From: Synaphobranchus kaupii | Lineage: Eukaryota; Chordata; Actinopteri; Anguilliformes; Synaphobranchidae | NCBI GenBank assembly: GCA_029718625.1 | Contig: CM056377.1 | Span: 94,728,998 to 94,792,997 of the forward strand | Direction of reading: 5' to 3' | DNA length: 64,000 nt | Shown here: piece after piece, positions 12,791-23,575 of the stretch | Layout: every line of letters starts with the position of its first letter | Position numbering within the stretch: the first letter of the stretch is position 1 | Notes under the pieces: model-generated | The model's database searches: none | Told to the model about the DNA's origin: nothing | The model's input: the letters and a program-made list of their open reading frames with translations, nothing else | Translations under genes and position numbers: made by a program

Positions 12791-14099
12791 TGAAATCATA
12801 TGATTGTCTATACTGTAAGTTCAAATACATTGAGTGATCAATGATCAAACAGCAAATCACTGCTGTCCCTACAATGACATTAAATTGGCAAAATAAATAT
12901 GTCATTGAATAAATATTTAAAAAATATATGTGATTGCTTACTGACTTGTGTCAGTGTCATTACCATTTTTAAATGTAAGTCACAGAAAACATTACTTTTG
13001 AAGATTCAGATGACATCTATGAGCAAATGGCATAGTGCAATATCATATGAGATGTCATGTTTGTATTTGTGTGTCTGTGTACTTCATGAAATTACATCAG
13101 AATAGGAATATTTCAACATTCAATATGTTACCATATGGCACATCTACGGAACCATACTGCTGCCTTGAAGAGTTATTATTATTTTTATTTCAAATCAGAA
13201 AATATCATGTAATTACAAGAAAAGATTACATTATTGCAAAATAATTGGTTCTCGTTATTACAAGAAAAGATCACATTATTGCAAAAGATGTTACAGGGCT
13301 CGAATTACATGGCTGCAACACGCCCATTACCTTGGATGGGCTGAATTTTACCTTAATGCCCTTTTACAAATAACTACCTGCGAAGCCAGTATAGACCAAA
13401 TATAGTTGTGCTGCCCCAAGGAAGAAAAAATAGCTTATTCCAGCTTATAATTCTCTAGTGCTTTTTCAGCGCATGTCAAAGTAGTGCTGTTCAGCCACGT
13501 TTCCTATTTGCTCATGGCATGTCTCGCAACTCTTTCACGTGGTGCTCTCAAGCATTCCTTCAGCCAAAGGCCTGCTCTGTATAGCTACAACAATGCCCTA
13601 ACAGGAGCATCCATGTACAAATAATAATAATAATAATAATTTAAGTAAGCTTACTAAATCCTGTTGTGAAAAAAAACGCTAGCTGCATAGATATTTATGT
13701 TGATACATAACTGTTTACTCTGGGAATGATTAGATCTTCTTCAGTGATCAATTTAGCTATCAATAAGCATTAGCTAGATGGCTAACTACCAAGCTAATGT
13801 TAAGACGCAGTTGGTATTTGCACTTAAGTTTTATAAATGTATTATTTATAAGAATGAATACACATATAATCTGAAAGTTTACACGTAGCTGCCATATTTT
13901 TTTGTTTAAATTAACAATCTGAGAAATAGAAGATGGCACACTCCACCAACACTAGGCAATTGTCAAGATGTGCCAGTTCAAAATGTCAGATATTCACCAA
14001 AAGTTAATAATTTCTTCCATGCTCTTCACATCAGGTGACACACAGGTGATCTTGACTGTATCTCAAATCAGGGATGAGATATGCCTGTTTAAATTCTAG
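12791..14099. other. No gene seen; small duplication and AAT repeat
   Basis: A direct duplication of about 30 bp (ATTACAAGAAAAGATTACAT and its continuation) occurs at 13210-13240 and again at 13256-13288. An (AAT)n run lies at about 13619-13641. No exon recognised. Confidence 0.5.
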
Positions 14100-14104
14100 C
14101 CCCT

Positions 14105-14570
14105 CTTAAGCATTTGACGGTTATTGCAACGCCAAATGGCCAATCAGCACTATATTTGTTCAGCGGCCGGAAATGAGCTCTCCAGCACCTCCATTTTGTA
14201 TAATTGGGCCAATAAAGTCAGATGGCCTATCAGCACTATACTTGCTCAGTGGTCAGAAACGAGGTCTCCAGCACCCCCATTTGTTTTATTGGACCAATTA
14301 TGTAGGGTTTGCCTCTTATAGGCACACAAAGTTTAATTGTGTTACGTGAATCCATTCAGAAGTTATATGTCTTTTGGTGAGAAGCACCACCTACCGCCAC
14401 AATCCCCTTTGGCCAATTGGTGTGAAAAGTTAATCAGTTCTTCCGTGCCCCCGATAAACCTTTCCACAAAGTTTTGTGGTGTTACGTGAATCCATTTGGA
14501 AGTTATATGCCTTTTTGTGAAAAGCCATGCCCAGTGTCACGTCTCCCTTTGGCCAATCGGTGGGAAAACT
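14105..14570. repeat. Local degenerate tandem repeats (two types)
   Basis: Two copies of a unit of about 90 bp with GGCCAATCAGCACTATA and CTCCAGCACC (about 14135-14290), followed by two copies of a unit of about 140 bp with GTTACGTGAATCCATT, AGTTATATG and CCTTTGGCCAAT (about 14338-14570). They look like remnants of a transposon sub-terminal array; no coding capacity. Confidence 0.65.
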
Positions 14571-14573
14571 TAG

Positions 14574-14655
14574 TGCAGTGTGTAGCAATGTTGCCTCCCC
14601 GCAAGAAGGTCTCAGGTTGCAATCTCGGCCGGACACCTTTCTGTGTGGAGTGGTA
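14574..14655 (+). repeat. Fragment of tRNA-like fish SINE or LINE-associated repeat
   Basis: Reads like the common fish repeat with GCCTCCCCGCAAGAAGGTCT, then GGTTGCAATCTCGGCCGG (a decayed B box) and CTTTCTGTGTGGAGT. Only about 80 bp are kept. The 3' part of what seems to be the same family lies on the other strand at about 43410-43510. Confidence 0.5.
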
Positions 14656-14946
14656 TGTACGTAGAAATGGATGGATCACTTGAAGGGTTGATTCTACTGA
14701 CTCATTTTCCTATTGAACTCAATGGAAAAATAAGTCAGGAGAAACATACTGTTCCAGTGTAATTTACAGCTAAATCTAGTCCCACCCCCCAATTCCCATA
14801 GAGATCCATTCAAATGCAGAGACATTATTGTATCGCTTGTAAGAGTACCAGAAAATAAGATATCAACAGTCTTTTGATGTTGTTGGGTCACAGACATCAG
14901 GAAGTCATGGCATGCAAAGCCAAAGGATATGCAACCAAATATTAAA
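14630..14946 (+). repeat. Dispersed repeat, family A copy 2
   Basis: Contains GGATGGATCACTTGAAGGGT and, further on, CCCATAGAGATCCATTCAAA, CTTTTGATGTTGTTGGGTC and ATATGCAACCAAATATT, in the same order as the palindromic element at 45064-46131. It stops exactly where the Sleeping-Beauty-type end at 14947 begins. Confidence 0.82.
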
Positions 14947-15192
14947 AATTTAAAGGCACAGTCAACTTAGTGTATGTAAACTTCTGGCCCACTGGAATTG
15001 TGATATAGTGAATTAAAAGTGAAATAATCTGTCTGTAAACAATTGTTGGAAAAATTACTTGTGTCATGCACAAAGTAGATGTCCTAACCGACTTGCCAAC
15101 AATATAGTTTGCTAACATGAAATCTGTGGAATGGGTAAAAATTAGTTTTAATGACTTCAGCCTAAGTGTATGTAAACATCCAACTTCAACTG
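14947..15192 (-). mobile_element. Truncated Sleeping-Beauty/salmonid-type Tc1 end
   Basis: About 246 bp nearly identical to the right terminal repeat of the full element at 28422-30002. It has both direct-repeat motifs (TTAGTGTATGTAAACTTCTG internally, AAGTGTATGTAAACATCCAA at the end) and terminal ACTTCAACTG followed by TA. No transposase is present. The open frame 14942-15322 is an artefact of the repeat. Confidence 0.9.
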
Positions 15193-16549
15193 TATTTATA
15201 TATATATTTGCCCCCACACTTCTGAAATGATTCTGGCACAACTGTAACAAGATAAAAACAATAACTCTACATTTTGATTTGAGGTGTTGATGAAACACTT
15301 CATAGCCACTTGCCCACTTCATAGGTTCATAGCCATTGTTCTTAAATAAAGGAACAATAAAGAGCCCTTCTAATTGCTATACATACATGTGACCAGTTAA
15401 ATTCACAGACAAATATAGACTAGTCCTGACATTATGATTAAAATCAGCTGCAAGTGCTTCACGACTGCAAATAAAAAGCCATTTCTACTGCACAGTAGGG
15501 GCCGTTGATGCCTTTAAGGAGTGACTATCAGCATGTGGTCAGCAGTTGTAAAATTCATGCACGTCAATTGTGATTGTTCATCAATCCCATGCAGGAATGA
15601 GACAATATGTCAAAATATTTGAGATTTACTGACATGTGTTAAATAATAATCTGTAGAAATTTCAACACCTTAACTACTAAACATAAAATAAAACCATGGA
15701 AACAACCTAACAATTAAAAAAATTTTAACGTGCAGAAACTCATTATAGCTGAAGCTCATCATTTTGTGTGTGTTAATAAGCTATTTCTACATTAGGCCCC
15801 ACCCACTTACGGTCACCTGGCAACGTTTTCAGTTTGTTCATCCTGGTGTCCATAGAAACCAGTGTTTGCCACAGAGGTCCGTTGCTAAAGCAGTGTATAG
15901 GCGTGCCTAAAACAAGTTATCTAACAAGAAAAATATAAAAAGCTATAACACATTAATTCTGTCAAGTTGCATGAGCTCCTATTTACAGCACAACATCACC
16001 TGCGAAAAAGAAAGGTCATAAGTGGCCTTTCGCAACAGCATTTAAACTTTCCTTTGTGTTCAGAATGCAGATAATGTGGGGGTGGATCATGCCAGTATCA
16101 ATGTAGTTGCACTCAACAGCAGTGACGAGACTCATGCTGTGGCTGCCCATGCAAAAAAAAAGAGTGTCAACTAGAGCCCTCCATAGGCAATGCTATGATG
16201 ACATGGGAAATATTATGTGACACAAATGTACACACCTTTTGAGGTTGCTTTGATTTGGCTTGTGCTAGGAAAGTTTTGCTTCCATTCTTTTGCTTTCCTT
16301 TCTTCTGATGCGGCTACTTCTGCACTTGTGGCGTATCTTTCTAGATACGCTTTTAGAATCCTTATCGGTTGCGTCTGGTTCTCCGAACCTTAACACAACC
16401 CTCACATGACAACAGATTTCCACACCATATTTGGAGATCTGGCCACTGTCACACCTCGGTGGATGGTCTTTCATGATAGTGAAAAGAGAAACCTCTGTTG
16501 GATACTGACTTCTCATGATAAGTAATTACATCAGAGGACACAGAGTAGA
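15193..16549. other. No gene seen
   Basis: No recognised exon or repeat family. A minus-strand frame at 16265-16516 is rich in Arg/Lys/Ser at its end but resembles nothing known to me. About 15800-15900 has higher GC with no clear structure. Confidence 0.4.
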
Positions 16550-16599
16550 GGGCTTCTTCTTCTTGTTCATCCATCATAGTTGATGATGACCATAGCACG

Positions 16600-17379
16600 T
16601 CTCATTGAGTTGGGTTAGGGTGAGTGCGCAGATGGCTGAACAGACTAATCTGAGCCTGGAATTCTCTGGCACACTGGACAGGTCAGGGAGGATGTAGAGC
16701 TCTGAGGTGCAACTACAAGTTTTTCCTTGGCAGATTTGCGCTGCTGCCTCTTCAACATAGCACAGGAGCTTCTCCTGCTCTCACAGAGGACTGCACCTTC
16801 CTGGACTTTTCTTCTCCAGGCAGGTCGGTCCTGAGCTAGGGGTTCCCAGCTTTTCAGGTCAAATCCAAAGCTCTTTAGGGAGGCTTTCATGGTATCCTTG
16901 TAGCGCTTTTTCGGGCCACCTTGTGCGCGATTACCATTTTTCAGCTCGCCAAAGAAGACTTGTTTTGGCAGTCTTGTGCGGGGCATTCTGGTCACATGGC
17001 CTTTCCTTCTGAGCTGTGCCTTCACAAGCAGGGTGGGGATGCTGGGACTATTGGCCTTGCTGAGGACTTCAGTGTCAGGGATTCTGTCCTGCCACTTGAC
17101 AGCTCAGGTGGAGGTGGTTCAATTTCCTGGCATGGCGCTGGTAGCCAGGCTTCGCACCCATACAGAAGAGTTGGTAATATGACAGCCTGGTAGACCTTCA
17201 CTTTGTCTCCTGCTTGATGCCAGTCCTTTCCCACACAGAGTCACGTAGATGTGCACTGGCTTTGACAATCCTGATGTTAACTTCATCATCTATGTGCACA
17301 GCACGAGACAGAGTACTTCCAAGGTAAGTAAACTTGTCAATGGCTGAAAGCTTTTGGTCATTCACAAAGATAGTGGGCT
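16600..17379 (-). pseudogene. LINE RT thumb and C-terminal tail
   Basis: Frames 17022-17234 and 16645-17025 on the minus strand read KVYQAVILPTLLYGCEAW, then LRRKGHVTRMPRTRLPKQVF, FGELKNGNRAQGGPKKRYKD, and end with SLTCPVCQRIPGSD and a stop. The GHVxRMPxxRLPKQxxFGEL block and the C-terminal CPxCQ are typical of a fish LINE family often annotated as craniofacial-development-protein-2-like (recalled). A frameshift separates the two frames near 17022. Confidence 0.85.
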
Positions 17380-18269
17380 CAGTGTAGGGTTTTCCCAGGA
17401 GCAGGTTGGTACAGGACTTCAGTCTTATTTGTGCTGATTGTTAGGCCAAAGTTGTTGCAAGCTGAGGAGAAGTGGTCCATACTGGCCTGTAGTTCTTCAT
17501 TTGAGCCAGCAGCCAGAGCACAGTCATCAGCAAACAAAAGTTCTCGAACAATGACTTCCTCCACTTCGGTTTTGGAGGTCGGTCAGTTTCTCGACTAAGC
17601 AAGGCCCTCCAGCCTTGTAGATTTCCACTGGGATGGCATCGGACCCTGAACCTTTGCCTGATGAGAGGAGGCTTATGGCTTTCCTGGTTTCCTCAATGGA
17701 ACGTGGAACAGCAAGGGACTGGTTTATTTCAACTTGAGGCAGTCTCGCAATTGCCTCCTCATTTATGCATAATGGCTGATTGAGGACTGTGCTCAAGTGT
17801 TCAGCCCACCTTGCATGTATTTTGTCCTTCTCTGTGAGGAGTGTTGTTCCATCTGCATTCAGGAGAGGTGAAGTTCCTGAGTGTTGTGGACCATAGACCT
17901 GCTTGAGTACACCACAGAAGCGCTTAGTGTTATTACTGTCAGCGTAGGACTGAATCTCCTCAGCTTTTGCGCACAGCCAGGTATTTTGCATAACTCTGAG
18001 TCTCTGCTGGACAACCATGCGAATGTTGAGGAAAACAGTTTTCTTTAAGCTTGAGCTGCTGTTATTCAGGTACGCTTTATGCAGGCGATGTTTTTCATGA
18101 AGGAATGCTAGGATTTCTGCATCATGCTCATCAAACCAGTCTTGATGTATACGTATGGGAACACCAAGCGATTCGAGGGCTGTAGAATGCAGCACGGTCT
18201 TGAGGGCAGTCCAGTCTGCCTCAGCGTCTATATGCTCAAAGCTTAGAGACTCCAGGCGATGGTCTAGAG
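17380..18269 (-). pseudogene. LINE linker and reverse transcriptase remnant
   Basis: On the minus strand the frame resumes after the MITE with ALDHRLESLSF and continues to SSGKGSGSDAIPVEIYKAGG, the usual lead-in to the RT palm. It then jumps at about 17580 to ELLFADDCALAAGS (17520-17545), the F/YxDD catalytic box. Several hundred bp coding for RT motifs 1-4 are missing. After the FADD box TISTNKTEVLYQPAPG is intact. Confidence 0.85.
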
Positions 18270-18488
18270 CAGTGGTCCTCAACCCTGGTCCTGGGGACCC
18301 CCTGTGTATGCTGGGTTTCGTTCCAACCACAATTGCAATACCAGAATTTTAACAAGCTGTTATTTTTTCTTAATTTTTTTCTAATTAAGAAAAATTAACA
18401 GCTTGTTAAAATTCAAGTATTGCAATTGTGGTTGGAACGAAAACCAGCATACACAGGGGGTCCCCAGGACCAGGGTTGAGGACCACTG
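18270..18488. mobile_element. Palindromic hAT MITE, 219 bp
   Basis: Arms start CAGTGGTCCTCAACCCTGGT and end GGTTGAGGACCACTG, complementary along nearly their whole length (about 100 bp each) around an AT-rich loop near 18365-18390. It is flanked by a perfect 8-bp duplication GTCTAGAG (18262-18269 and 18489-18496), the mark of hAT transposition. It lies within the LINE coding region; removing it with one duplication joins the LINE frame. Confidence 0.93.
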
Positions 18489-19290
18489 GTCTAGAGCCTC
18501 AACAAAGGCCAGTCTGGTGTGTTCCTGTTGTAGGCGAGTGATGTTAAGATGCTTAACACGTCTTTTTCCTTGGGGGCGTCTGGGAGGCTTGATCTGGAGG
18601 TTAAGTTTGGAAAGGATGAAACGATGGTCAGTCCAACACTCAGCACCACACATAGCCTTGGTCACCCTGACATCGTGCCGGTCACTCCGCCTCACGATGA
18701 CATAGTCAATTAAGTGGCAGTGGTGTGAACGTGGATGCATCCATGAAGTTCTCTTGTGCTTTGGTAGTTGGAATATCGTGTTGGGGATGAGCAGGTCGAA
18801 CTCGGAGCATGTTTTCAGCAGTAGAAGGCCGTTGGTGTTACATTTTCCAGTGCCACGTGCACCTATGACTCCATTCCATGATTGATAGTAATTTCCAACT
18901 CTGGCATTGAAGTCACCAAGTATCAGGAGTTTGTCAGAGCTGGCTGTGGCAGCAATGATGACTTCCAGGTCAGCATAAAACTTGGTTTTGATCTCGTCAG
19001 AGTTGGTCATGGTAGGGGCGTAGGCACTAATGATGGTGACCTCCTTTTTACCCAATAGCTGTAGCTTTAGGGTCATTAAACGGTTGTTTATACCCTGAGG
19101 TAGGCTTGCCAGTTAGTTGACCAGGTGGTTTTTTACTGCAAAACCAACACTCGCATCACGTCTCTCCTCGTGCCCTCGTCCGCTCCCGAAGAACGTGTAA
19201 CCTGCACCCACTTCAGTTACCTGTCCAGTATTGGCCAGCCGGGTCTCACTAAGGGCAGCAATATCTACGTTGTGTCTCGCTAACTCTCTG
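18489..19290 (-). pseudogene. LINE apurinic-like endonuclease domain (fragment)
   Basis: The frame 18381-19076 gives IISAYAPTMTNSDEIKTKFY, LLILGDFNARVG, WMHPRSHHCHLIDYVIVRR and CWTDHRFILSKL. These match the endonuclease motifs (SAYAP, GDFNAR, IDY and the SDHR-type catalytic end, here TDHR). Upstream AALSETRL lies at about 19250 with an in-frame stop between (KNHLVN then stop, about 19122). The domain starts mid-way because the copy is 5'-truncated. Confidence 0.85.
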
Positions 19291-19759
19291 CTTCATTAGA
19301 GCCATCTCAATATATTTATAATAGTTTTGAAGCTATGGGGTGCCCAAATTTGTGCTACAAAATATAGCCTAGTATCCTCTGGAAAATCAGGCGAAAGCAA
19401 GTGAGTTGCATGGTTAATATTAGTACCTTCACAGGATTACTAATGAACTTGGTACAGGTTATATAGTTAATTTACCTTGAAATTAACAATAATGTGTTTC
19501 TCTTAAAGGGGAACTGCAAAATGGCGGTAAATTTGGGGAGTTCAGGTGATTTTTAAATGATAATAGTGTAGTGAGGTTTGGTCACTTTTATTCAGAATTA
19601 ATTAGGTTCAACACTCAATTAGAATTCTATACGTCAGTAGAGCCCAACTTAGTGAAATAACGTAGACACGACAATGGGTTGGAAAAATGACATATGTTTT
19701 ATTGGCTACAACTATGAATATGTGAATAATAGAAACAATAATTGATATAACATGTCTGT

Positions 19760-20146
19760 TCACTGCTTGTGGGTGTATGACCCCTACCGCTTTTCCTTTT
19801 GACACTGATTTACGCCTGTTCCTTTCTAGATCTATTCGCTGATTGTGTATGACCCTTGCTGTATTCTCTTGACTTTGATTTCCATCTATTCCCTTTTGTT
19901 CGCTTCACCGATTTTGTGACTGACTTAATAGCTCGTCTCTTGACTCCGACTTTTGCCTATCCCCCTTTGCTCTGGTTGCTATTGTATATTATTGTAAATA
20001 TTGTATACATTGGTAGGTATACAATATTATATTTTGTTGGTAGGTTAGGTAGACATATTCCCCTCTCAAGTTGTTCATGTTTATTTGTTATTTTGGCCTC
20101 ACCTTCTTTCTTCTGTTACGGTCCGACCCTAGACCAGGTCGTAACA
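19760..20146 (+). mobile_element. LTR (3' part) of an LTR retrotransposon
   Basis: Called because a primer binding site follows it. The last bases before the site are GTCGTAACA, so the LTR would end in CA at 20146. It contains three degenerate tandem units of about 70 bp sharing TGTGTATGACCC and CTTGACTTTGATTT, and an imperfect hairpin GTTACG/CGTAAC at 20116-20145. The start was not located; it may reach to about 19600. No matching second LTR is seen in the window. Confidence 0.6.
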
Positions 20147-20150
20147 GAAT

Positions 20151-20168
20151 TGGAGGCTCGTCCGGGAT
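20151..20168 (+). promoter_or_regulatory. Primer binding site, tRNA-Pro-like
   Basis: TGGAGGCTCGTCCGGGAT differs at one base from the tRNA-Pro primer binding site TGGGGGCTCGTCCGGGAT used by gammaretroviruses and some other LTR elements. It follows CA with a 4-bp spacer (GAAT). No gag or pol frame follows; the internal region seems lost. Confidence 0.75.
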
Positions 20169-20530
20169 CCCTCTCACACCCGAAGTGAGAATCATACCCC
20201 TAGACCAGAGACCAGGGCTACTAATCCATTGCAAATGCAGTTTTGGCTAAGCATGGTCATATATAGCCTCACATTTATAATATTTCTATGTTGTTGCAAA
20301 GATAGTGCTTCCAAGCTGTAACTAAACTCAAATGTGAAAGCGAACGCAAGCTCCGCGTCATGCCTATTGCGCTTTCCATGTTACTAATAATGCCTGAAGA
20401 GAAACTATCGGAGAAAGCAAATTCCAAAAACTTTTAATGAACTCTCAAAATAAATGTTGAGAGTGTCTTTATTGTAATAAGCTAAGGCTAGAGTTCACAT
20501 TCACTTCTTTGGTGATTTATTGTTAGATAC

Positions 20531-20809
20531 TGTGGAAGTTAAAATAATTAAACTATATGCTGCACCAATTATTCCTTTCTTATTAACATTAACTGTGCCA
20601 TAAGACATTAATAAACATATGATCTGTGCTTAGGAAATGTACAGGATGGCTGTATTCTGTTTCTATGAGATCAGTAAGTGCAGAGCAAGGATGTAACTGA
20701 AATGTGTGTGCTAGCTGCAAACTGGCTGACCACAAAAGTGGGCCTCATCCTGTACATCCAGATACAGAATGAGACCGTTTACTGGTAAGACTATGCAAAT
20801 TAGAATGGA
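20531..20809 (+). mobile_element. 5' LTR-like copy (partial) of a second LTR element
   Basis: Begins TGTGGAAGTTAAAATAATTA and matches the sequence from 21804 for about 275 bp with few differences. Similarity ends near CAAATTAGAATG, so only the U3-like first part is present. No primer binding site is found after it. Confidence 0.75.
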
Positions 20810-21069
20810 ATGGTGGGCAACGGAGGGGGAGACCTCACACTGTCCATTAATAAACTCCCTCCCACTGCTCGCGTCGCCCCAAGTGTGAAATTTCCCCGTT
20901 GTTTTAAACGCGAAGATGCTATGGACGTGGGACACTTAAAGGAAACTCAATGTGAAACAATCTGCGGCCCATGTGAAGGGATGTGGAATCTTAATTGCAC
21001 ACAGGCTAAAGGGTGATTGGATAAGAACGTATTTCCCATATAGACAGGGCCATATTAACTAGGCTAGGC

Positions 21070-21789
21070 ATGGTTTTAGGTGTCGTTTTTCTTTTTCTAC
21101 TTGCTGTATCGTGCCGATGCTCCAGCGATTTATTAAGCAACTGTTTAACTCCTTCAGCGGCCAATATGTTCAACTGCTTTCCCCCGTAAGGCAGAATGAA
21201 CCTTCTGACTGCCAATACATTCAAATGCTTCCCCACGTAAGGCAGAGTGAACCCTCTGAAATACCTTTATATGCCCCCTGCCAACTTATGATGTGCCATC
21301 TTCCCTTGCCCAATGTATGGCAGTTGAACAGGACGAGCCTCCTGAAAGCACTCTTATTTGTCCTTTAATAGATAATGATGTGCCACTAACAGTCCTATTT
21401 GAAACCCCCGCACCTGACATAGACTTAGTGCAACCTCCTCCTTCCCCATGCCTCACAAATGTGAACCCTGAGCCTAGGCACGTGGAAGCATGCAGACAAA
21501 TGTGTTGTGGTATTTACTCTCCTCCTGTGCAAGTCATCCAAACAGGTCCTGGTACTTACCTGAATTCCCGTAATGAAGCCTGTAACGAGAAAGGCGGCCC
21601 CCTGGATTGCCCCTATGGGAACCCCTTGTGCGAGTATGGTGTCTGTGGGCTGGGAGTGCTGGCCGTTCAACCCCACAACCAAGGCATTGGCTGCAGATCC
21701 TGCCTTTTGGGACGCCTATGCACAACACATCTGGGGTCTAAGCCCACATGCATCTGATCATGAGAATTCTGATTGTGAGACCTAGTGGT
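21070..21789 (+). pseudogene. Unassigned reading frame between LTR copies, possible old env-like region
   Basis: Lies directly before a polypurine tract, where retroviral elements keep env. ATG at 21070 opens a 39-codon frame starting MVLGVVFLFLLAVSCRCSS, which looks like a signal peptide, and stops at 21187-21189. A duplication of about 57 bp follows (GCCAATATGTTCAACTGC versus GCCAATACATTCAAATGC). The frame 21293-21757 is proline- and cysteine-rich (CGIYSPP, CPYGNPLCEYGVC). It is broken and I recognise no conserved env motif. It could equally be a non-viral insert. Confidence 0.35.
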
Positions 21790-21792
21790 CTC

Positions 21793-21803
21793 AAAGGGGG
21801 GAA
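21793..21803 (+). promoter_or_regulatory. Polypurine tract
   Basis: AAAGGGGGGAA immediately before TGTGGAAG of the second LTR copy, exactly where the plus-strand primer should lie. Confidence 0.75.
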
Positions 21804-22480
21804 TGTGGAAGTTCAAATAATTAAACTATATGCTGCACCAATTATTCCTTTCTTATTAACATTAACTGTGCCATAAAACATTAATAAACATATGATCTGT
21901 GCTTAGAAAATGTATAGGATGGCTGTATGTTTGTATGAGATTCTGTTTGTATGAGATCAGTAAGTGCAGAGCAAGGATGAGAGAAATGTAACTGAAATGT
22001 GTGTGCTAGCTGCAAACTGGCTGACCACAAAAGTGGGACTCATCCTGTGCATCCAGATACAGAAGAGACCGTTTACTGGTAAAACTGCAAATTAGAATGA
22101 GATTGTTTACTGGTAAGACTATGTTAATTAGAGTGAGATCCTTTACTGGTAAAACTAGAGACAGAACGAAGGCCCTTATTAGGAATAAAAACCTATCAAT
22201 GCTTGAAAGTCATATGACTATGCTAATTACTGCTAAGGAGGAGACTATGTTAATCGTGCCTTGCTATTATTTTTATTTAATCTTCCTGAATAAGATTTGA
22301 CGCAGAGGAGGAGTAATGAAGTATTTGCTTGATTAGGATAGGATGATTTAGAAATGTATGGGTGGAGACGGTTGGGGACTGCCCCCAACGACCAGGGACT
22401 CACCAGGCGCCTGCTTTTATACTAAAGATTTTATACTTTTACTACTTTGTTGTCTGGGGTTTTTATTCACATCATCACAG
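21804..22480 (+). mobile_element. 3' LTR of the second LTR element
   Basis: Starts with TGTGGAAGTT right after the polypurine tract and repeats the sequence at 20531-20809. It carries short internal repeats (GTTTACTGGTAA several times, 22070-22160), an AATAAA at about 22180 and ends tentatively with CATCATCACA near 22480. The right edge is inferred from a terminal CA, as no flanking duplication was found. Confidence 0.7.
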
Positions 22481-23575
22481 CCTCATATAAAAATTCACCA
22501 GAAAAGGGAGGACGAGAATTTTCCTTGACACTGACTAGTTTCCTCTTTGTCCAGTCCGGCAGTGGTATTAGACACGTAGCCTACACAGATGATCAGTAAC
22601 TTGTCACCCCAGTTTGGGAGTAGAATATTTTCCAAGTATCACAAGGCGTTCTCAGCATTATGTTTTGCCACAAAAAAAATTTTCAATTATTATTATTGTT
22701 GTAACATTGCATTTCAGTTCTTTTGATTAAATAATATCTTGTTGAATCAAATGTCTGTAGTGGTCTTTTAGAATACACAATTTTAATGTGGATTGCCCCA
22801 AGAGTTTTGGGGCTAACATCATAGTGCTACCAAAAACTGACTGCTGGTGGCCCAATATGGCAAGGACATTTCAAAATAAGCATCTATTTATTTATAAACA
22901 AATATTTATTTCTGTTATTGGGACATGAGGACGATCATCGTGGCCAACAAAAATCGTGTTGTATGATAACATTGTCATATCTCCCAAACCTATTGCACAA
23001 TATTAAATTAAGTATGTGTATGCTAAAAACACACTTTTTTGTTTTCTAATTTGTTATTTTGTTATCACTTCAGGGCCACCATAGTATCGGGTTCTATCTG
23101 CACAGCATTTCAATAGACTTTAAATGGTTCAGGTTGGTCTGTCAGTATTACCAGTAGGCTATGTACTGTACTTACTAAAATCAAATATAGAAAGAATAGC
23201 TTCTGGATGTGGAGGAGGTTTAAGGTCAACTGGCTAAGCCATCCGGAGTCATCAAACCTATATTTAATAGCATAGCCTAATGCTCCTGTAAAATGAGCAC
23301 TGCAAGCGTGGACACTGGGATCAACATTTCATTAGGCCTAGCAAGCCATTGTTTCAGGACAGCACTTCAATATATAATATATTAATTTACAAAATGCTCT
23401 TAGGACAACTTACAAAGAAAGAGAACATAAGTGCATACACCAGTTATGTGAGAAACATTGCCAGACCTGCCTAATAACATTCATAGACCAGTGAGTGTAA
23501 GTGCAACATCAATCAAGCAGTAAATGCAAGTTAACTTAGAAGAAACACAATACAAATCAGATTCATATAGCCCAA
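22481..23575. other. No gene seen
   Basis: AT-rich spacer with no recognised exon or repeat. Confidence 0.4.

Larger units (their letters stand above)
16550..19295 (-). mobile_element. APE-type LINE, 5'-truncated, internally deleted, split by a MITE
   Basis: Read on the minus strand from 19295 to 16550. It starts inside the endonuclease (NVDIAALSETRLANTGQ, about 19280), goes through the rest of the endonuclease, a linker, a fragment of reverse transcriptase (YGCEAW, FADD box) and the characteristic C-terminus ending with CPVCQ, then a short 3' UTR and GAA-rich tail. Several frameshifts and stops are present. A 219-bp hAT MITE sits between 18270 and 18488. The RT region carrying the first catalytic Asp is missing near 17580, so the copy is dead. 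The clade is not certain. Confidence 0.9.

Noticed and set aside
12518..12799. 93-codon minus-strand frame
   Set aside because: Lies opposite a LINE 3' end with TTGAA tail; antisense to a repeat.
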